Source: Bacillota bacterium (lineage in GTDB: Bacteria; Bacillota; Clostridia; Lachnospirales; Bianqueaceae). Taken from it: a stretch of 64,000 nucleotides of DNA. The DNA lies in assembly GCA_017442735.1 (NCBI GenBank), contig JAFRZE010000058.1, positions 45,792-109,791 on the forward strand, written 5' to 3'. A program made the translations under genes and the position numbers. This document shows positions 52,361 to 64,000 of the stretch, piece after piece; position 1 is the stretch's first letter; each line of letters starts with the position of its first letter. The notes beneath the pieces are model-generated. The model worked only from the letters and a program-made list of their open reading frames with translations, did not search any database and was not told where the DNA came from.

Positions 52361-53472
52361 TATACGTGATCGGTGATAAACATCGCGTCTCCGAAACTGA
52401 AAAAACGGTATTTTTCCTGTACGGCTTCCAGGTAGGCATTTAGTATGTTTTCGCGTCCGGCCAGAGCGCTGACCAGCATGATCAGGGTCGACTCGGGAAG
52501 GTGGAAGTTGGTGATCAGACCATCCAGAATTTTAAACTGATAACCCGGATAGATGAAGATGCCAGTTTCTTTACTCATGGGCATGACCTTCCCGGGCTCG
52601 ACCGCTGCTGATTCGATCGTCCGGCAGGAAGTCGTTCCAACGGCGATGATCCGTCCGCCTTCCTTTTTCGTCCGGTTGATTTCTTCAGCCGCTTTTTCAT
52701 CCAGATGGAAGAATTCCCTGTGCATCACATGTTCTTCGATCGATTCCACTTTCACAGGACGGAAAGTTCCAAGTCCGACATGCAGGGTGACATAGGTGAT
52801 TCCGATCCCCATTTCTTCGATTCTCTGTAAAAGGTCCTTCGTAAAATGCAGTCCGGCCGTCGGAGCCGCGGCGGATCCTTCTTCCCGGGCATAAACAGTC
52901 TGGTAACGGGTGGGATCAGCCAGTTTTTCGTGAATATAGGGCGGCAGGGGCATCTGACCGAGCCTGTCCAGGATCTCTTCAAACACGCCGTGAAAATCAA
53001 AGCGGACGATCCGGTTGCCATCAGGCTTTACGCCTATGATCTGAGCCGAAAGAAGGGGCCCTTCCGCAGTATAGTTTCCGAAATCGAGAATGTGTCCGAC
53101 TCTGGCCCGTTTACCGGGACCTGCCAGAGTCTCCCAAAAGCAGCAGGAAAACTCCGATGAAAGCAAAGACGCGTCAATAAGGTCGGATAAGGCAGAAAGA
53201 TCCTGATCGGACAGCCGTTTCAAAAGAAGTAGTTCCACTTCGGTGCCGCTGTCACGTCTGTGACCGATCAGGCGTGCCGGCAAAACTTTGGTATCATTCA
53301 GAACGAGCCGATCACCGGGACGTAGATAGGACGGCAGATCTCTGAAGGATTCATGCCGGATCTTTCCGGTGTTTTTATCCAGGATAAGAAGTCTGGAATC
53401 ACTTCGGTTTTTCAGAGGTGTCTGAGCGATCAGTTCTTCTGGCAGATCATAGTAAAAATCACTGGTTTTCAA
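52360..53472 (-). CDS. queA: tRNA preQ1(34) ribosyltransferase-isomerase QueA
   Basis: The 370-residue enzyme transfers ribosyl from SAM to preQ1 in tRNA to make epoxyqueuosine. [48 protein letters not shown] and [10 protein letters not shown] are family motifs. The start is a TTG at 53472: CAGGAG lies 8 bp upstream, and the nearby ATG is in another frame that stops soon. It faces away from the YfhO gene; tgt, the enzyme of the preceding step, lies 4 kb downstream on the other strand. Confidence 0.95.
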   Translation of the reverse strand: MKTSDFYYDLPEELIAQTPLKNRSDSRLLILDKNTGKIRHESFRDLPSYLRPGDRLVLNDTKVLPARLIGHRRDSGTEVELLLLKRLSDQDLSALSDLIDASLLSSEFSCCFWETLAGPGKRARVGHILDFGNYTAEGPLLSAQIIGVKPDGNRIVRFDFHGVFEEILDRLGQMPLPPYIHEKLADPTRYQTVYAREEGSAAAPTAGLHFTKDLLQRIEEMGIGITYVTLHVGLGTFRPVKVESIEEHVMHREFFHLDEKAAEEINRTKKEGGRIIAVGTTSCRTIESAAVEPGKVMPMSKETGIFIYPGYQFKILDGLITNFHLPESTLIMLVSALAGRENILNAYLEAVQEKYRFFSFGDAMFITDHV

Positions 53473-53561
53473 TTTTCATACTCCTGTCTCATACATCCGC
53501 GGTTTTCACCGCAAAGCTGATTATACTATATTTGAAGGCCGGAATGAAGATATTTTCGAAC

Positions 53562-53590
53562 TTTACACTGGCATATTTTGATGATACAAT
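53562..53590 (+). promoter_or_regulatory. Promoter of the YfhO-GtrA fusion gene
   Basis: TTTACA at 53562-53567, a 17-bp spacer and TACAAT at 53585-53590, 38 bp before the ATG. Confidence 0.6.
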
Positions 53591-53628
53591 AGTTCTATTC
53601 TATCGAAATACTGAAAGCTGAGATATTT

Positions 53629-56377
53629 ATGAAATCCATTACCGTCAGGCATTTGTACCTGAAAACGTTTTTGATCACGCTGGCAGCGGCGTGTGCGATC
53701 TTTCTTCCGGCCATGATCATAGATCAGGGTTATTTTCTGTTTGTCGGAGATTTCAATTCGCAGCAGATCCCCTTTTATATGATCTCCCACGACGCGATCA
53801 GAGCGGGAGAGTGGGGATGGAACTGGTACACCGACCTTGGCGCGAATTTTGTTGGCTCCTATACTTTTTATCTGCTGGGCAGTCCCTTTTTCTGGCTGAC
53901 GATCCCGCTTCCTTCTTCCTGGGTCCCTTATACGCTGGGACCTCTTCTGATGCTGAAATTTGCCTGCGCGTCACTGACGAGCTGTATTTATCTGAAACGA
54001 TATGTCCGGAATCAGTACTACGCTATGCTGGGCGGATTTCTGTATGCTTTTTCCGGATTTTCCATCTACAATATCTTCTTTAATCATTTTCATGAGGCGA
54101 TCGTCTTCTTCCCGCTGATGCTGATCACCATGGATGATCTGATGGAGACCGGGCGGAAGGGACCGTTCGCGCTCGCTGTCGCACTGAACGCCCTGATCAA
54201 TTACTTTTTCTTCTTCGGAGAAGTCGTATTCACGCTCCTTTACTATTTCATCCGTCTGATCAAGAAGGATTATGAGAGAAGCTGGAATAAATTCCTGCAT
54301 GTCGCGATCGAGGCCGTCATAGGATTCCTGATGAGCGGCGTGCTGATGCTGCCTTCTGTTCTGACAGTTCTTCAGAACTCGCGTGTACAAAACTTCCCCA
54401 GCGGATTCGGGATATGGCTTTATTCAAATAAAGAACGGGTCCCCGCGATCTTTTTCAGCCTGCTGTTCCCGCCGGAACTGCCGTCGAAACAGGTGTTTCT
54501 GCCGGATGCCAGTACCAAATGGACCTCGCTCAATTCGTATCTTCCCATCATTTCCGTGTCGGCCGTGCTGACTTTCCTTCAGAGTAAAAAGAAGCACTGG
54601 CTGAGCATTATGATCAAGATCCTGCTTCTGATGGCCGTCATTCCGGGGCTCAACGCTTTGTTCGTCGCGTTTAATGCCGCCTATTACGCCAGGTGGTTCT
54701 ATATGCTGTCGCTCATGATGATCCTGGCGTCTGTGATCACATTTGACCGGGGCAATGAGAAACGGCTGAATCATAACGCATGGGTCATTATGTGCCTGAC
54801 GATGTTCATCATTCTGGCATTGTCACTTACACCTCAGTATTCCGGCGGTGAGTTTAAACGGCTGGGTCTATATGATGAAGAGCACTGGCTCTATTTCGCG
54901 GCTATCGCGGTGACATCGGTCCTTTCTGTCATGGCATTTACGCTGATCGTTCCGAAACTGCGAAAGAAACCCAGAGAATTCATCCTTTACCTGATGATCG
55001 GCATCCTGATCTATGCTGTTCTATATGGAAACTTCTTTGTTTTCTGGGGCAAGAGCCGTTCCTATGAAACCAAGGACTACCTGATCGCTTCAGCGATCGA
55101 AGGAGAGGAAAAGATCACCATTCCGGACAAGGATGAAGTGATCCGGATCGACGCGGATGACGCGCTGATCAATATGGGAATGTTCTGGAGAGTCTCCTGT
55201 ATGCGGGCTTTCCACAGTATCGTTCCCGGTTCTATCATGGATTTCTATAAATATATCGGTGAAAAGAGGGATGTCAGTTCCAAGATACCGGAAGATCAGT
55301 ATGCTGTCCGGGCTTTGGTTTCTGTTCACTGGTATTTTGACCGTATCGGAAGTTCCTCAAATTTCGGTGATCCTTCGGAAGAAGAACCGGAAACACTGAT
55401 GCCAGGTTATTCTTACTATGATGATATGACCGGGTATCACGTCTGGGAGAACGATTATTATATTCCCATGGGCTTTACTTACCGGTACTATACCACCATT
55501 GGGGAAATGGACGGAGTCGCGGACGCCAATAAAGCCGCGGCGATGCTGCACTCAGTGACGATGGAGCCTTCGGTTGCCGCGAAATACACGGATTTGCTGG
55601 ATCATATCGATCCAAAATCCGTGAACTACAGTAAAGAACAGTATTTCGATGACTGTCTGGAGCATCGGGCGGAAACAGTAGACAACCTGAAAAGGACTCG
55701 TACAGGAGTCGTGTGCGAAACGAATTTCCAGGAAAAAAGATTTGTTTTCTTCAGTATTCCGTATGATTTCGGATGGTCTTTGAAGATCGACGGACAGGAA
55801 GCGGATCTGGAAAAGGTGAATGTCGGCTTTATGGGATTTCGCGTAGATGCCGGATATCATGAGATCGAACTCATATACGAGACACCGGGACTGAAGATCG
55901 GGATCTTTGTCTCGCTCGCGGCGATCCTGATGTTTGCCGTGTATATGCTCATCAACGAAGAGAAGCTGAAAAATCTGATCCTGAAATACAAGGAACAGAT
56001 CCTTTATATCTTCTTTGGCGGCTGCACGACTCTCATCAACATGATCGTCTATTACCTGAGCCGCAAGCTGACGATCGGTGTCGTTCCTTCCGATATCATC
56101 GCGTGGATCATGGCCGTGATCTTTGCCTACGTGACGAACAAACTGTGGGTATTTGAAAGCAAGAGCTGGAAGTTCCCGTATGTGCTGAAGGAGGTCGGAG
56201 CGTTCTTTGCCGCCAGACTATTCTCCCTGGGAGTGGATGTCCTGTTTTTATATGTGACAGTCGAGATCTTCCACTGGTGGGAGATGCCCATGAAACTGAT
56301 CGCCAATATCATTGTCATTATATTGAACTATATCCTCAGCAAACTTCTTGTGTTTGCGAAGAAAGGAAAGAGCGAAG

Positions 56378-56397
<20 letters not shown>
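53629..56397 (+). CDS. YfhO-type membrane glycosyltransferase fused to GtrA-type flippase domain
   Basis: The 922-residue protein has a YfhO-like part (about 1-780): a membrane helix, DFNSQQIPFYMISHDAIRAG (the acidic loop of GT-C enzymes), a dozen further helices, and an extracellular beta-rich domain (about 490-760). After one membrane helix near 765-782 comes a GtrA domain of four helices (about 795-910): FFGGCTTLINMIVYYLSRK and AYVTNKLWVFESKSWKF. In Bacillus, CsbB, a GtrA-type protein and YfhO together glycosylate lipoteichoic acid; here the latter two are one chain. The frame is continuous with no stop between the parts. The GT2 gene overlaps the end by 20 bp. Confidence 0.85.
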
Positions 56398-58526
<2,129 letters not shown>

Positions 58527-58556
58527 AGATTCGATGTCCAATTTGAGGAGGTTACT

Positions 58557-59003
58557 ATGTTTATCTTATCATCCGGTACAACGGCAGCCAGCGGAAGCCT
58601 TTGGGGAATGCTTGGTATTTACGCGATTTTCGCATTGGTCCTTTATTTCCTTCTGATCCGTCCGCAGCGCAAGCAGCAGAAAGAACAGCAGAAGATGCAG
58701 GACAGCCTGAAGACAGGTGACTGGGTCCTTTTGAATAACGGTATGTATGGAAAAGTCGTCAATATCGTGAATGAATGCCTGATCATCGAATTCGGTACCA
58801 ACAAGTCCGTTATGATCCCTGTTCTTCGCAGCCAAATCGCCGGGATCTCCGAGCCGGATCTGACGGAACGCAAAGTGGATGAAGCGGCGGTTGAACCCAC
58901 CAATTCTGTTGTAGGCGATGATACCATTGAAGATGATCTGGATGCCTATGACAAGAAGATCCTGGAGAAGGGTGAAAAGAAAGGTTTCTTCAAAAAGAAA
59001 TAA
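58557..59003 (+). CDS. yajC: Preprotein translocase subunit YajC
   Basis: The 148-residue protein starts at ATG 58557 with GAGGAGG upstream. One membrane helix (about 15-33), then FLLIRPQRKQQKEQQKMQDSL and LKTGDWVLLNNGMYGKVVNI are the YajC core. An acidic tail of about 50 residues ends in Lys-rich GEKKGFFKKK. YajC associates with SecDF-YidC and helps membrane protein export. secD/secF are not in the window. Confidence 0.93.
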   Translation: MFILSSGTTAASGSLWGMLGIYAIFALVLYFLLIRPQRKQQKEQQKMQDSLKTGDWVLLNNGMYGKVVNIVNECLIIEFGTNKSVMIPVLRSQIAGISEPDLTERKVDEAAVEPTNSVVGDDTIEDDLDAYDKKILEKGEKKGFFKKK

Positions 59004-59011
59004 AAAAAGTC

Positions 59012-59040
59012 TTGACGAAACATGAGTTACCGGATATACT
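59012..59040 (+). promoter_or_regulatory. rpsU promoter
   Basis: TTGACG (59012-59017), a 17-bp spacer and TATACT (59035-59040), 43 bp before rpsU. Confidence 0.7.
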
Positions 59041-59083
59041 ATCTTGGTATCTTTAAATCAGCGACGGAAGGGGGGGTTGAAAA

Positions 59084-59260
59084 ATGGCAACGATTATCGT
59101 AAAAGAAAATGAATCTTTAGACAGCGCCCTGCGTCGCTTCAAAAGAAGCTGTGCAAAGGCTGGGATCATGCAGGAAGTCCGTAAGAGAGAGCATTACGAA
59201 AAACCCAGCGTGAAACGCAAAAAGAAGTCTGAAGCAGCCAGAAAGAGAAAGTTCAACTAA
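59084..59260 (+). CDS. rpsU: 30S ribosomal protein S21
   Basis: The 58-residue frame reads [20 protein letters not shown], then [20 protein letters not shown] and a basic tail [14 protein letters not shown], which is standard bS21. GGAAGGGGGGG lies upstream of the ATG. It is too short for many gene finders but unmistakable. It has its own promoter. topB follows 83 bp later. Confidence 0.96.
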   Translation: MATIIVKENESLDSALRRFKRSCAKAGIMQEVRKREHYEKPSVKRKKKSEAARKRKFN

Positions 59261-59343
59261 TATGAACCAGAAAGACAGAGCCTTGTTACGTAGTCAGAAG
59301 ACTTACGGGCAGGGCTTTTCTTCATTTTCGGGAGGAATACACA

Positions 59344-61542
59344 GTGGGAAAGATCCTTGTTATCGCTGAAAAACCCTCTGTCGGCCGGGATTACGCGAAG
59401 GTGCTCGGATGCCGGGAGAAGGGGGAAGGATTTTTGTCCTCGGATCAGTATATCGTTTCATGGGCCGTCGGTCATCTGATCGAACTCTGTGAGCCGGAGA
59501 AATATGATCCCAAATACAAAAAGTGGAATTATCAGGATCTTCCGATCATACCTAATGAGATCAAACTGCAGACGATCCGAAAGACAAGCAGTCAGTTTCA
59601 GGTCCTGAAGAAACTGATGAACAGTCCGGAAGTAGACCGGATCATCTGCGGTACAGACAGCGGAAGAGAAGGAGAGCTGATCTTTCGGTATATCTATCAG
59701 GTAGCCAAGTGCAAAAAGCCGTTTGATCGTCTGTGGGTCTCCAGTATGACAGAAGAAGCGATCTCCCGGGGATTTCGTGATGTAAAGGACGGGCATCAGT
59801 ACGACTCGCTTTATCAAAGCGCAAGATGCCGAAGTGAAGCTGACTGGCTGGTAGGCATCAACGGAAGTCGCGCCTTCAGTATCAAATATGACGCCCTTTT
59901 ATCCATCGGACGCGTCCAGACGCCTACGCTGGCGATCATCGTCGGCCGGCAGAAGGAGATCGATAACTTTGTCCCGGAGGACTATTACGAGATCCGTCTT
60001 ACCCATCAGAAGGCAGACAGCCCCGATAAGTTTGAGAGCCGTTATTTTACGCTGGCTGAAGATGGAAAAACAAGAAACACCAGAATAACTTCCAGGGAAG
60101 AAGCGAACAGCATCCTGGATCGGGTCATGCCTGTCGGAAAGGCGGAAGTACTTTCTGTTGAAAAAACGCCGAAAAAACAGCTTCCTCCGCTCCTGTATGA
60201 TCTGACAGAACTGCAAAGGGACGGAAACCGGAAATACGGGTTTTCCGCCAACAAGGTGCTGAATATCGCGCAAAGCCTCTATGAGACACATAAGCTGCTG
60301 ACTTATCCGCGTACCGACAGTCGATATCTTCCCTCTGATCAGAAGGAAAATGTTCGAAAGACCCTGCATGCCATCAACATACCGGAATTTCATCAGGCAC
60401 TGAAGGAGATCCCGGTCACAGAAAACGGGCAGCTCCGGTTTAACAGCCGTATCATCGATGACTCCAAGATCACCGATCATCACGCGATCATTCCCACGCT
60501 GAAGAAACCGGATCTGTCGAAACTTTCGGCGGACGAGAGGAAGATCTACGAGCTGGTCGCGCTGCGACTGATCGAAGTTTTTTATCTGCCTTATGAATAC
60601 GATTCGATCGAAGTCATCCTGGGAGTGGGTTCAGATGAATCGATCGATCACTTCCTTGCGAGAGGGAAAGTGGTCAGAGAACTGGGCTTTATGAAGCTTC
60701 ATCAGAAGGAAAAGGCGCCGGAAAACAAAAAGAAGCAGTCAGAAGAGGAAAGTGAACTTCCTTCGCTCGCTCCTGGGGAGATCGTTTCCATCAAAGACGG
60801 GAAGCTGGATGAGAAAAAGACACAGCCTCCCAAACCATTTACGGAAGCGACGCTTCTGACAGCTATGGAGTATGCCGGTCGATTTGTCGAAGAGGAAGTT
60901 CGCGAGCAGATGGAAAAGCTTTCTTTAGGCACACCGGCGACCAGAGCATCGATCATTGAACGGCTGATCCAGGTTGGATATATCGTTCGCAGAGGAAAAG
61001 TGCTTCTGCCTACGGAAAAAGGGAAAAAACTGATCGAGATCCTGCCGCAGGAATTAAAGTCTCCTGAAATGACCGGCCGCTGGGAAAAAGCACTGGATAA
61101 GATCTATCAGGGCGGGATGGATCCGGTCCGCTTTATGGGCAGTATAGAGCGATATGTACGATATATCGTAGGGTCAGCAGGGAACGAGGCGGGCATTCGC
61201 TTTGAGGCGGATGAACGTGGAAAAAAGACAAGAAAAAAGCCGAGCGGGGACCGATCGCTCAGCTTTGGGAAATGTCCGCTATGCGGTGGGAATGTTCTGA
61301 AAAACAGTAAAGCCTATTATTGTTCCAACTGGAAAGAAAAGGAATGTAAATTGACTATATGGATCTCGTGTCTGGATCGTTACGGGCTGTCTCTGACCGA
61401 TGAAATGATGCAGGAACTTCTTCAGGGGAAAAAGCTTCCGTTGAAAATGACCATGCCGCAGACCGCGGAAAAAGGTACGGGAGAAGTCTATCTCAGTAAA
61501 GAAGGGAAAGTCGAAATACAGAATTTTCAGAAAGATCATTAA
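59344..61542 (+). CDS. topB: DNA topoisomerase III (type IA)
   Basis: The 732-residue enzyme starts with a GTG at 59344 after GGGAGGAA. The Toprim domain shows VIAEKPSVGRDYAKVLG and CGTDSGREGELIFR; RSEADWLVGINGSRAFS and SIGRVQTPTLAIIV follow. The active Tyr is in LTYPRTDSRYLP near residue 322. The C-terminus holds a zinc-finger-like CPLCGGNVLKNSKAYYCSNW segment with four Cys. It decatenates single-strand linked DNA. It converges with the Na/Pi transporter gene, only 9 bp apart. Confidence 0.94.
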   Translation: MGKILVIAEKPSVGRDYAKVLGCREKGEGFLSSDQYIVSWAVGHLIELCEPEKYDPKYKKWNYQDLPIIPNEIKLQTIRKTSSQFQVLKKLMNSPEVDRIICGTDSGREGELIFRYIYQVAKCKKPFDRLWVSSMTEEAISRGFRDVKDGHQYDSLYQSARCRSEADWLVGINGSRAFSIKYDALLSIGRVQTPTLAIIVGRQKEIDNFVPEDYYEIRLTHQKADSPDKFESRYFTLAEDGKTRNTRITSREEANSILDRVMPVGKAEVLSVEKTPKKQLPPLLYDLTELQRDGNRKYGFSANKVLNIAQSLYETHKLLTYPRTDSRYLPSDQKENVRKTLHAINIPEFHQALKEIPVTENGQLRFNSRIIDDSKITDHHAIIPTLKKPDLSKLSADERKIYELVALRLIEVFYLPYEYDSIEVILGVGSDESIDHFLARGKVVRELGFMKLHQKEKAPENKKKQSEEESELPSLAPGEIVSIKDGKLDEKKTQPPKPFTEATLLTAMEYAGRFVEEEVREQMEKLSLGTPATRASIIERLIQVGYIVRRGKVLLPTEKGKKLIEILPQELKSPEMTGRWEKALDKIYQGGMDPVRFMGSIERYVRYIVGSAGNEAGIRFEADERGKKTRKKPSGDRSLSFGKCPLCGGNVLKNSKAYYCSNWKEKECKLTIWISCLDRYGLSLTDEMMQELLQGKKLPLKMTMPQTAEKGTGEVYLSKEGKVEIQNFQKDH

Positions 61543-61551
61543 GACCTACGA

Positions 61552-63558
61552 TCATTTTTTGTGTTTTTTGTCTTTGCTTTTCTCTTTTTCTTTTGCTTTT
61601 GCTTTCTCTTTTTCTTTCTTTTTATCTTTTGTTTTGTTATTTTCTTTCTTGAGATCCGGGGCTTCTTTCCGGATCTCATTTTCGTCCGGCAATACTTCCT
61701 CAGGCTGCGTGGAAGTCAAAGCTTCCGCTTCACGGATCTTCTGCTGTTCTATGGCGATATTCTGATCAAGAGCGGGAAGATCCAATAACGGTTTGATAAA
61801 CTGTGTTTCGAACTCGGTATAGGTATCCTGAAACTGTTGGCTGGAGGAAGCCGCAAGTTTTTTCTTGTAACTATGAGTATCAAAGTAGGAATCCTGGCTG
61901 CGGGAACGGATCGCGTGTACAGCGATATTGGAGCAGTGTCCCGCGATTCTTTCCACACTGTTCAGGTATTCGACCAGGGAAATACCGGCCTGTACGGAAC
62001 ACTGTCCTTCGTTCAGACGTTCAATGTATCTGGCATTCATCAATTCTTTCATGGAATGGATCGCTTCATTCAGCGGCTCTACCATTCGGGCAGACATGAC
62101 ATCGTGCGTACGGAAGGATGTTACCGTCAGATCCAGAATTTGCTGAATCGCCTGATTCATCATATAGATCTCCTCGAGACAAACCGGGGTGAAAGTGATA
62201 TTGTTTTCCTGATTGAAAACGATCATATCATAAATATGGATACAGTAGTCGCCCATACGTTCAAAGTCGCCTACGGTCCGAAGGATCTCTCCGGTCTCCA
62301 GGTTTCCCTGATTGGCCAGGGCATGTGTGTTGATCTTGACCAGATAGTCGCTGATTTTTGATTCAGCCTTATCCAGAAACTGCTCGTTTCGTTCCATAAG
62401 ATCGATCTTCGTGGGATCGAAGTTTTTAAAGAAATCGGAAATGATATGGAAGTTTTCCACGACCGCGTCACCCATTTTGGCAGTGACCCGTTTTGCGGAA
62501 TCCTGCGCGACAGCAGGGGTTTTCAGAAGCAGTTCGTCCAGCTCGTCCAGACGATGACGTTCGTCCATCTGATCCGGAGAATCTTTGATGACTTTCGTAG
62601 AAAGCTTGACAAAAAGGTTGGTGAAAGGAATGAGGATCAGTGCGGTTATGATATTAAACAGAGAATGGAAGTCGGCGACGTTACCACGGTTCAAAGGATT
62701 TTCCCAGAAAGGAATACCGACGGATGATTGATAGATGTAGATGACACCGCCGATCAGGATCACGCCGATCAGATTGAAAAGGACATGAAGGAAAGCAAGC
62801 CTCTTGGAATCTTTGGATACGCCGATACTGCCAAGAACGACCGGGAAACATTTACCGAGGTTTTGTCCGAGGATGATCGGGACAGCCATAGCCCAGGTAA
62901 CAGCTCCTGTGGAGGACAAAGCCTGCAGGATACCGACAGAAGCCGAGGAACTTTGAATGACCACGGTCAAAAGCATACCTACGAGGATGCCAAGGAGCGG
63001 GTTTTCAAAGAGGAAAAAGATCTTCTGGAAGTTCGGGTCGTTCCGCAAGGGCGAGATGGAGGATTCCATTGTCGACATACCTATGAAAAGGATACCCAGA
63101 CCCAGAAGTACAGAGGCGATACTGTTGAGACGTTTCTTCCGGCTTTTGATGAATACAAGGACGACCACGCCATAGGCGACCAGAAGCGGAGCCATGGAAG
63201 AAGGTTTGAGCATGGTAAGGAAAATGCTCTGTTCTCCGATATCTCCCAGACGAAGGATCTGGCCGGTGATCGTGGAACCGATATTGGATCCAAGTACAAC
63301 AGGGATCGCGGACGACAGATTCATGATACCTGCATTGACAAAACCGAGACACATGATCGCGGTCGCGGCCGAGCTTTGGATAATGGCTGTTACGGCGGTG
63401 CCGAGCGCCAGACCTTTCAGGCGGCTGCTGGTAAGCTTCTGAAGGATCCTTTCCAGGCTTGCACCTGCGGCATTCTTGAGTCCGTCTCCCATCAGGTTCA
63501 TTCCGTAAAGGAATAAACCGATCCCGGCAAGTAATGATAAAATAGTAGTTAAACCCAT
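61552..63558 (-). CDS. Na/Pi cotransporter family protein with PhoU-like domain and Lys/Glu-rich tail
   Basis: The 668-residue protein starts at the ATG complementary to 63556-63558 (GAGGATATT upstream). An upstream extension would be non-conserved. About nine membrane helices contain the two QSS repeats, TAIIQSSAATAIMCLGF and VVIQSSSASVGILQALS, which form the substrate path in NaPi-II-type carriers. A cytosolic PhoU-like helical domain spans about 350-570. The last 31 residues are almost only Lys, Glu, Asp and Ala. Phosphate transport is the family role; regulation through the PhoU-like part is inference. Confidence 0.9.
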   Translation of the reverse strand: MGLTTILSLLAGIGLFLYGMNLMGDGLKNAAGASLERILQKLTSSRLKGLALGTAVTAIIQSSAATAIMCLGFVNAGIMNLSSAIPVVLGSNIGSTITGQILRLGDIGEQSIFLTMLKPSSMAPLLVAYGVVVLVFIKSRKKRLNSIASVLLGLGILFIGMSTMESSISPLRNDPNFQKIFFLFENPLLGILVGMLLTVVIQSSSASVGILQALSSTGAVTWAMAVPIILGQNLGKCFPVVLGSIGVSKDSKRLAFLHVLFNLIGVILIGGVIYIYQSSVGIPFWENPLNRGNVADFHSLFNIITALILIPFTNLFVKLSTKVIKDSPDQMDERHRLDELDELLLKTPAVAQDSAKRVTAKMGDAVVENFHIISDFFKNFDPTKIDLMERNEQFLDKAESKISDYLVKINTHALANQGNLETGEILRTVGDFERMGDYCIHIYDMIVFNQENNITFTPVCLEEIYMMNQAIQQILDLTVTSFRTHDVMSARMVEPLNEAIHSMKELMNARYIERLNEGQCSVQAGISLVEYLNSVERIAGHCSNIAVHAIRSRSQDSYFDTHSYKKKLAASSSQQFQDTYTEFETQFIKPLLDLPALDQNIAIEQQKIREAEALTSTQPEEVLPDENEIRKEAPDLKKENNKTKDKKKEKEKAKAKEKEKSKDKKHKK

Positions 63559-63656
63559 AATATCCTCAATCTTTAATGTATTTACATACATAATTATTAT
63601 AACATAGGGACGGTTCGAAAGGAAGGAAGGAAATTTGATTGACTGAAAAATAACCC

Positions 63657-63685
63657 TTGACTTTTGGGGTAAGAAATGGTAATAT
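63657..63685 (+). promoter_or_regulatory. rRNA operon promoter
   Basis: TTGACT (63657-63662), a 17-bp spacer and TAATAT (63680-63685), preceded by an A/T-rich stretch that could be an UP element. It stands 38 bp before tRNA-Pro, which it must transcribe together with 16S. Confidence 0.75.
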
Positions 63686-63723
63686 ATCATCTGTTACGGC
63701 TTTCACGAGGAAACGCGTAACAT

Positions 63724-63797
63724 CTGGGTGTAGCTCAGTTTGGTAGAGCGCTTGAATGGGGTTCAAGAGGCCGCAGGTTCAACTCCTGTCACCCAGA
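63724..63797 (+). tRNA. tRNA-Pro (GGG anticodon)
   Basis: The acceptor arms CTGGGTG (63724-63730) and CACCCAG (63790-63796) pair perfectly, with C1-G72 as in bacterial tRNA-Pro and discriminator A. The anticodon stem CTTGA/TCAAG encloses ATGGGGT, giving anticodon GGG. The T arm is GCAGG-TTCAACT-CCTGT in form. No CCA is encoded. It lies upstream of 16S rRNA in what looks like the same transcript. Confidence 0.93.
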
Positions 63798-63972
63798 CTG
63801 TACTTTGAAAATCGAACAGTATAACATCATCTAAAAAGATGAGAACACTTCCCCAAGGGGAAGTGTGAATGGTTTAAATAACCAGTCAATTCTTTACAAA
63901 CGAAATTTTGGATGAACGAGACGAGAGTCGGAGTTCATCTGAGCCTACCAGATCACAGATCTGGACAAACAT
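63798..63972 (+). other. Leader between tRNA-Pro and 16S rRNA
   Basis: ACTTTGAAAATCGAACAGT just after the tRNA resembles the boxA-like element of Firmicutes rRNA leaders. A perfect 10-bp hairpin, ACACTTCCCC-AA-GGGGAAGTGT, sits at 63845-63866 without a T-run. Two more hairpins, GATGAAC/GTTCATC (63911-63939) and CCAGATC-ACA-GATCTGG (63948-63964), lie just before the mature 5' end and probably serve processing. Confidence 0.65.
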
Positions 63973-64000
63973 TAATCAAAGAGTTTGATCCTGGCTCAGG
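63973..64000 (+). rRNA. rrs: 16S ribosomal RNA, first 28 bases
   Basis: AGAGTTTGATCCTGGCTCAG is the universal 16S 5' segment; the mature end is placed eight bases before GAGTTTGATC by comparison with E. coli. The gene continues beyond the window. Confidence 0.95.

Noticed and set aside
62728..63516. Plus-strand frame of 262 codons opposite the Na/Pi cotransporter
   Set aside because: The minus strand has the QSS repeats and membrane helices; the plus frame is charged, low in hydrophobic order and without a start site.

Overview
The window looks like chromosomal core DNA of a low-to-mid GC Firmicute, most likely an anaerobic, gut-type member of the Clostridia. The reasons are the gene order ylxM-ffh-rpsP-khpA-rimM-trmD-rplS-lepB-rbgA-rnhB-yraN, the cluster HlyD-like/TPR lipoprotein/sepF/ylmH/lspA/rluD, a long-form GltX, GGAGG-type ribosome binding sites, frequent TTG and GTG starts, and sigma-A-like promoters with 16-17 bp spacers. 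Family or genus cannot be fixed from what is visible; the window stops 28 bases into 16S rRNA. The standard bacterial code fits: every long frame uses TGG for Trp and many genes end in TGA.

Region 1 (1-5.1 kb) is an AT-richer accessory stretch of small unrelated genes: two paralogous P-loop kinase-like genes (109 and 4296), a tag glycosylase gene with an in-frame TGA at codon 6, a DUF434 protein, a 40-codon mini-gene, a Nudix hydrolase, an unknown protein and a flavodoxin-like reductase. Two patches of inverted repeats lie between or after them. An AraC-GyrI regulator follows on the minus strand.

Region 2 (6.4-16.3 kb) holds an ATP-grasp protein, an mnmA-led chain of overlapping genes (mnmA, GNAT, thpR, M42 peptidase, GNAT, P-loop kinase), an AEC transporter, a TraX-like membrane protein, an SDR plus RspA/ManD-type enolase-superfamily dehydratase pair, and an HD hydrolase closed by a terminator. 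Region 3 (16.3-20.4 kb) is an SOS-type cassette: lexA with a promoter-embedded palindrome and 10-bp repeats, a Y-family polymerase and a YolD-like small protein, overlapping a GH13 glucosidase. Region 4 (20.5-30.5 kb) is metabolic and repair housekeeping: DUF4349 lipoprotein, metA, cysteine desulfurase, cutC, nnr, ung, alr, a UDP-sugar pyrophosphorylase, a uridine-kinase-like P-loop protein and NAD kinase.

Region 5 (30.5-43.6 kb) is the SRP/ribosome maturation block followed by pgeF, a DUF512 radical SAM protein, der, plsY and gltX. The lepB homologue here has lost both catalytic residues. Region 6 (43.6-51.4 kb) is the SepF division-associated cluster and a large protein with two LOTUS (OST-HTH) domains and DUF3825. 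Region 7 (51.4-63.6 kb) has a SleB-type wall hydrolase, queA and tgt on either side of a YfhO-GtrA fusion plus GT2 glycosyltransferase (a compact polyprenyl-phosphate sugar decoration system), yajC, rpsU, topB and a Na/Pi cotransporter. The window ends with a strong promoter, tRNA-Pro(GGG), a structured leader and the first bases of 16S rRNA.

The items most worth a second look are the catalytically dead lepB paralogue, the lexA operator/iteron region, the YfhO-GtrA fusion, the LOTUS-DUF3825 protein and the tag nonsense codon. No CRISPR array, intact insertion sequence or prophage was seen.
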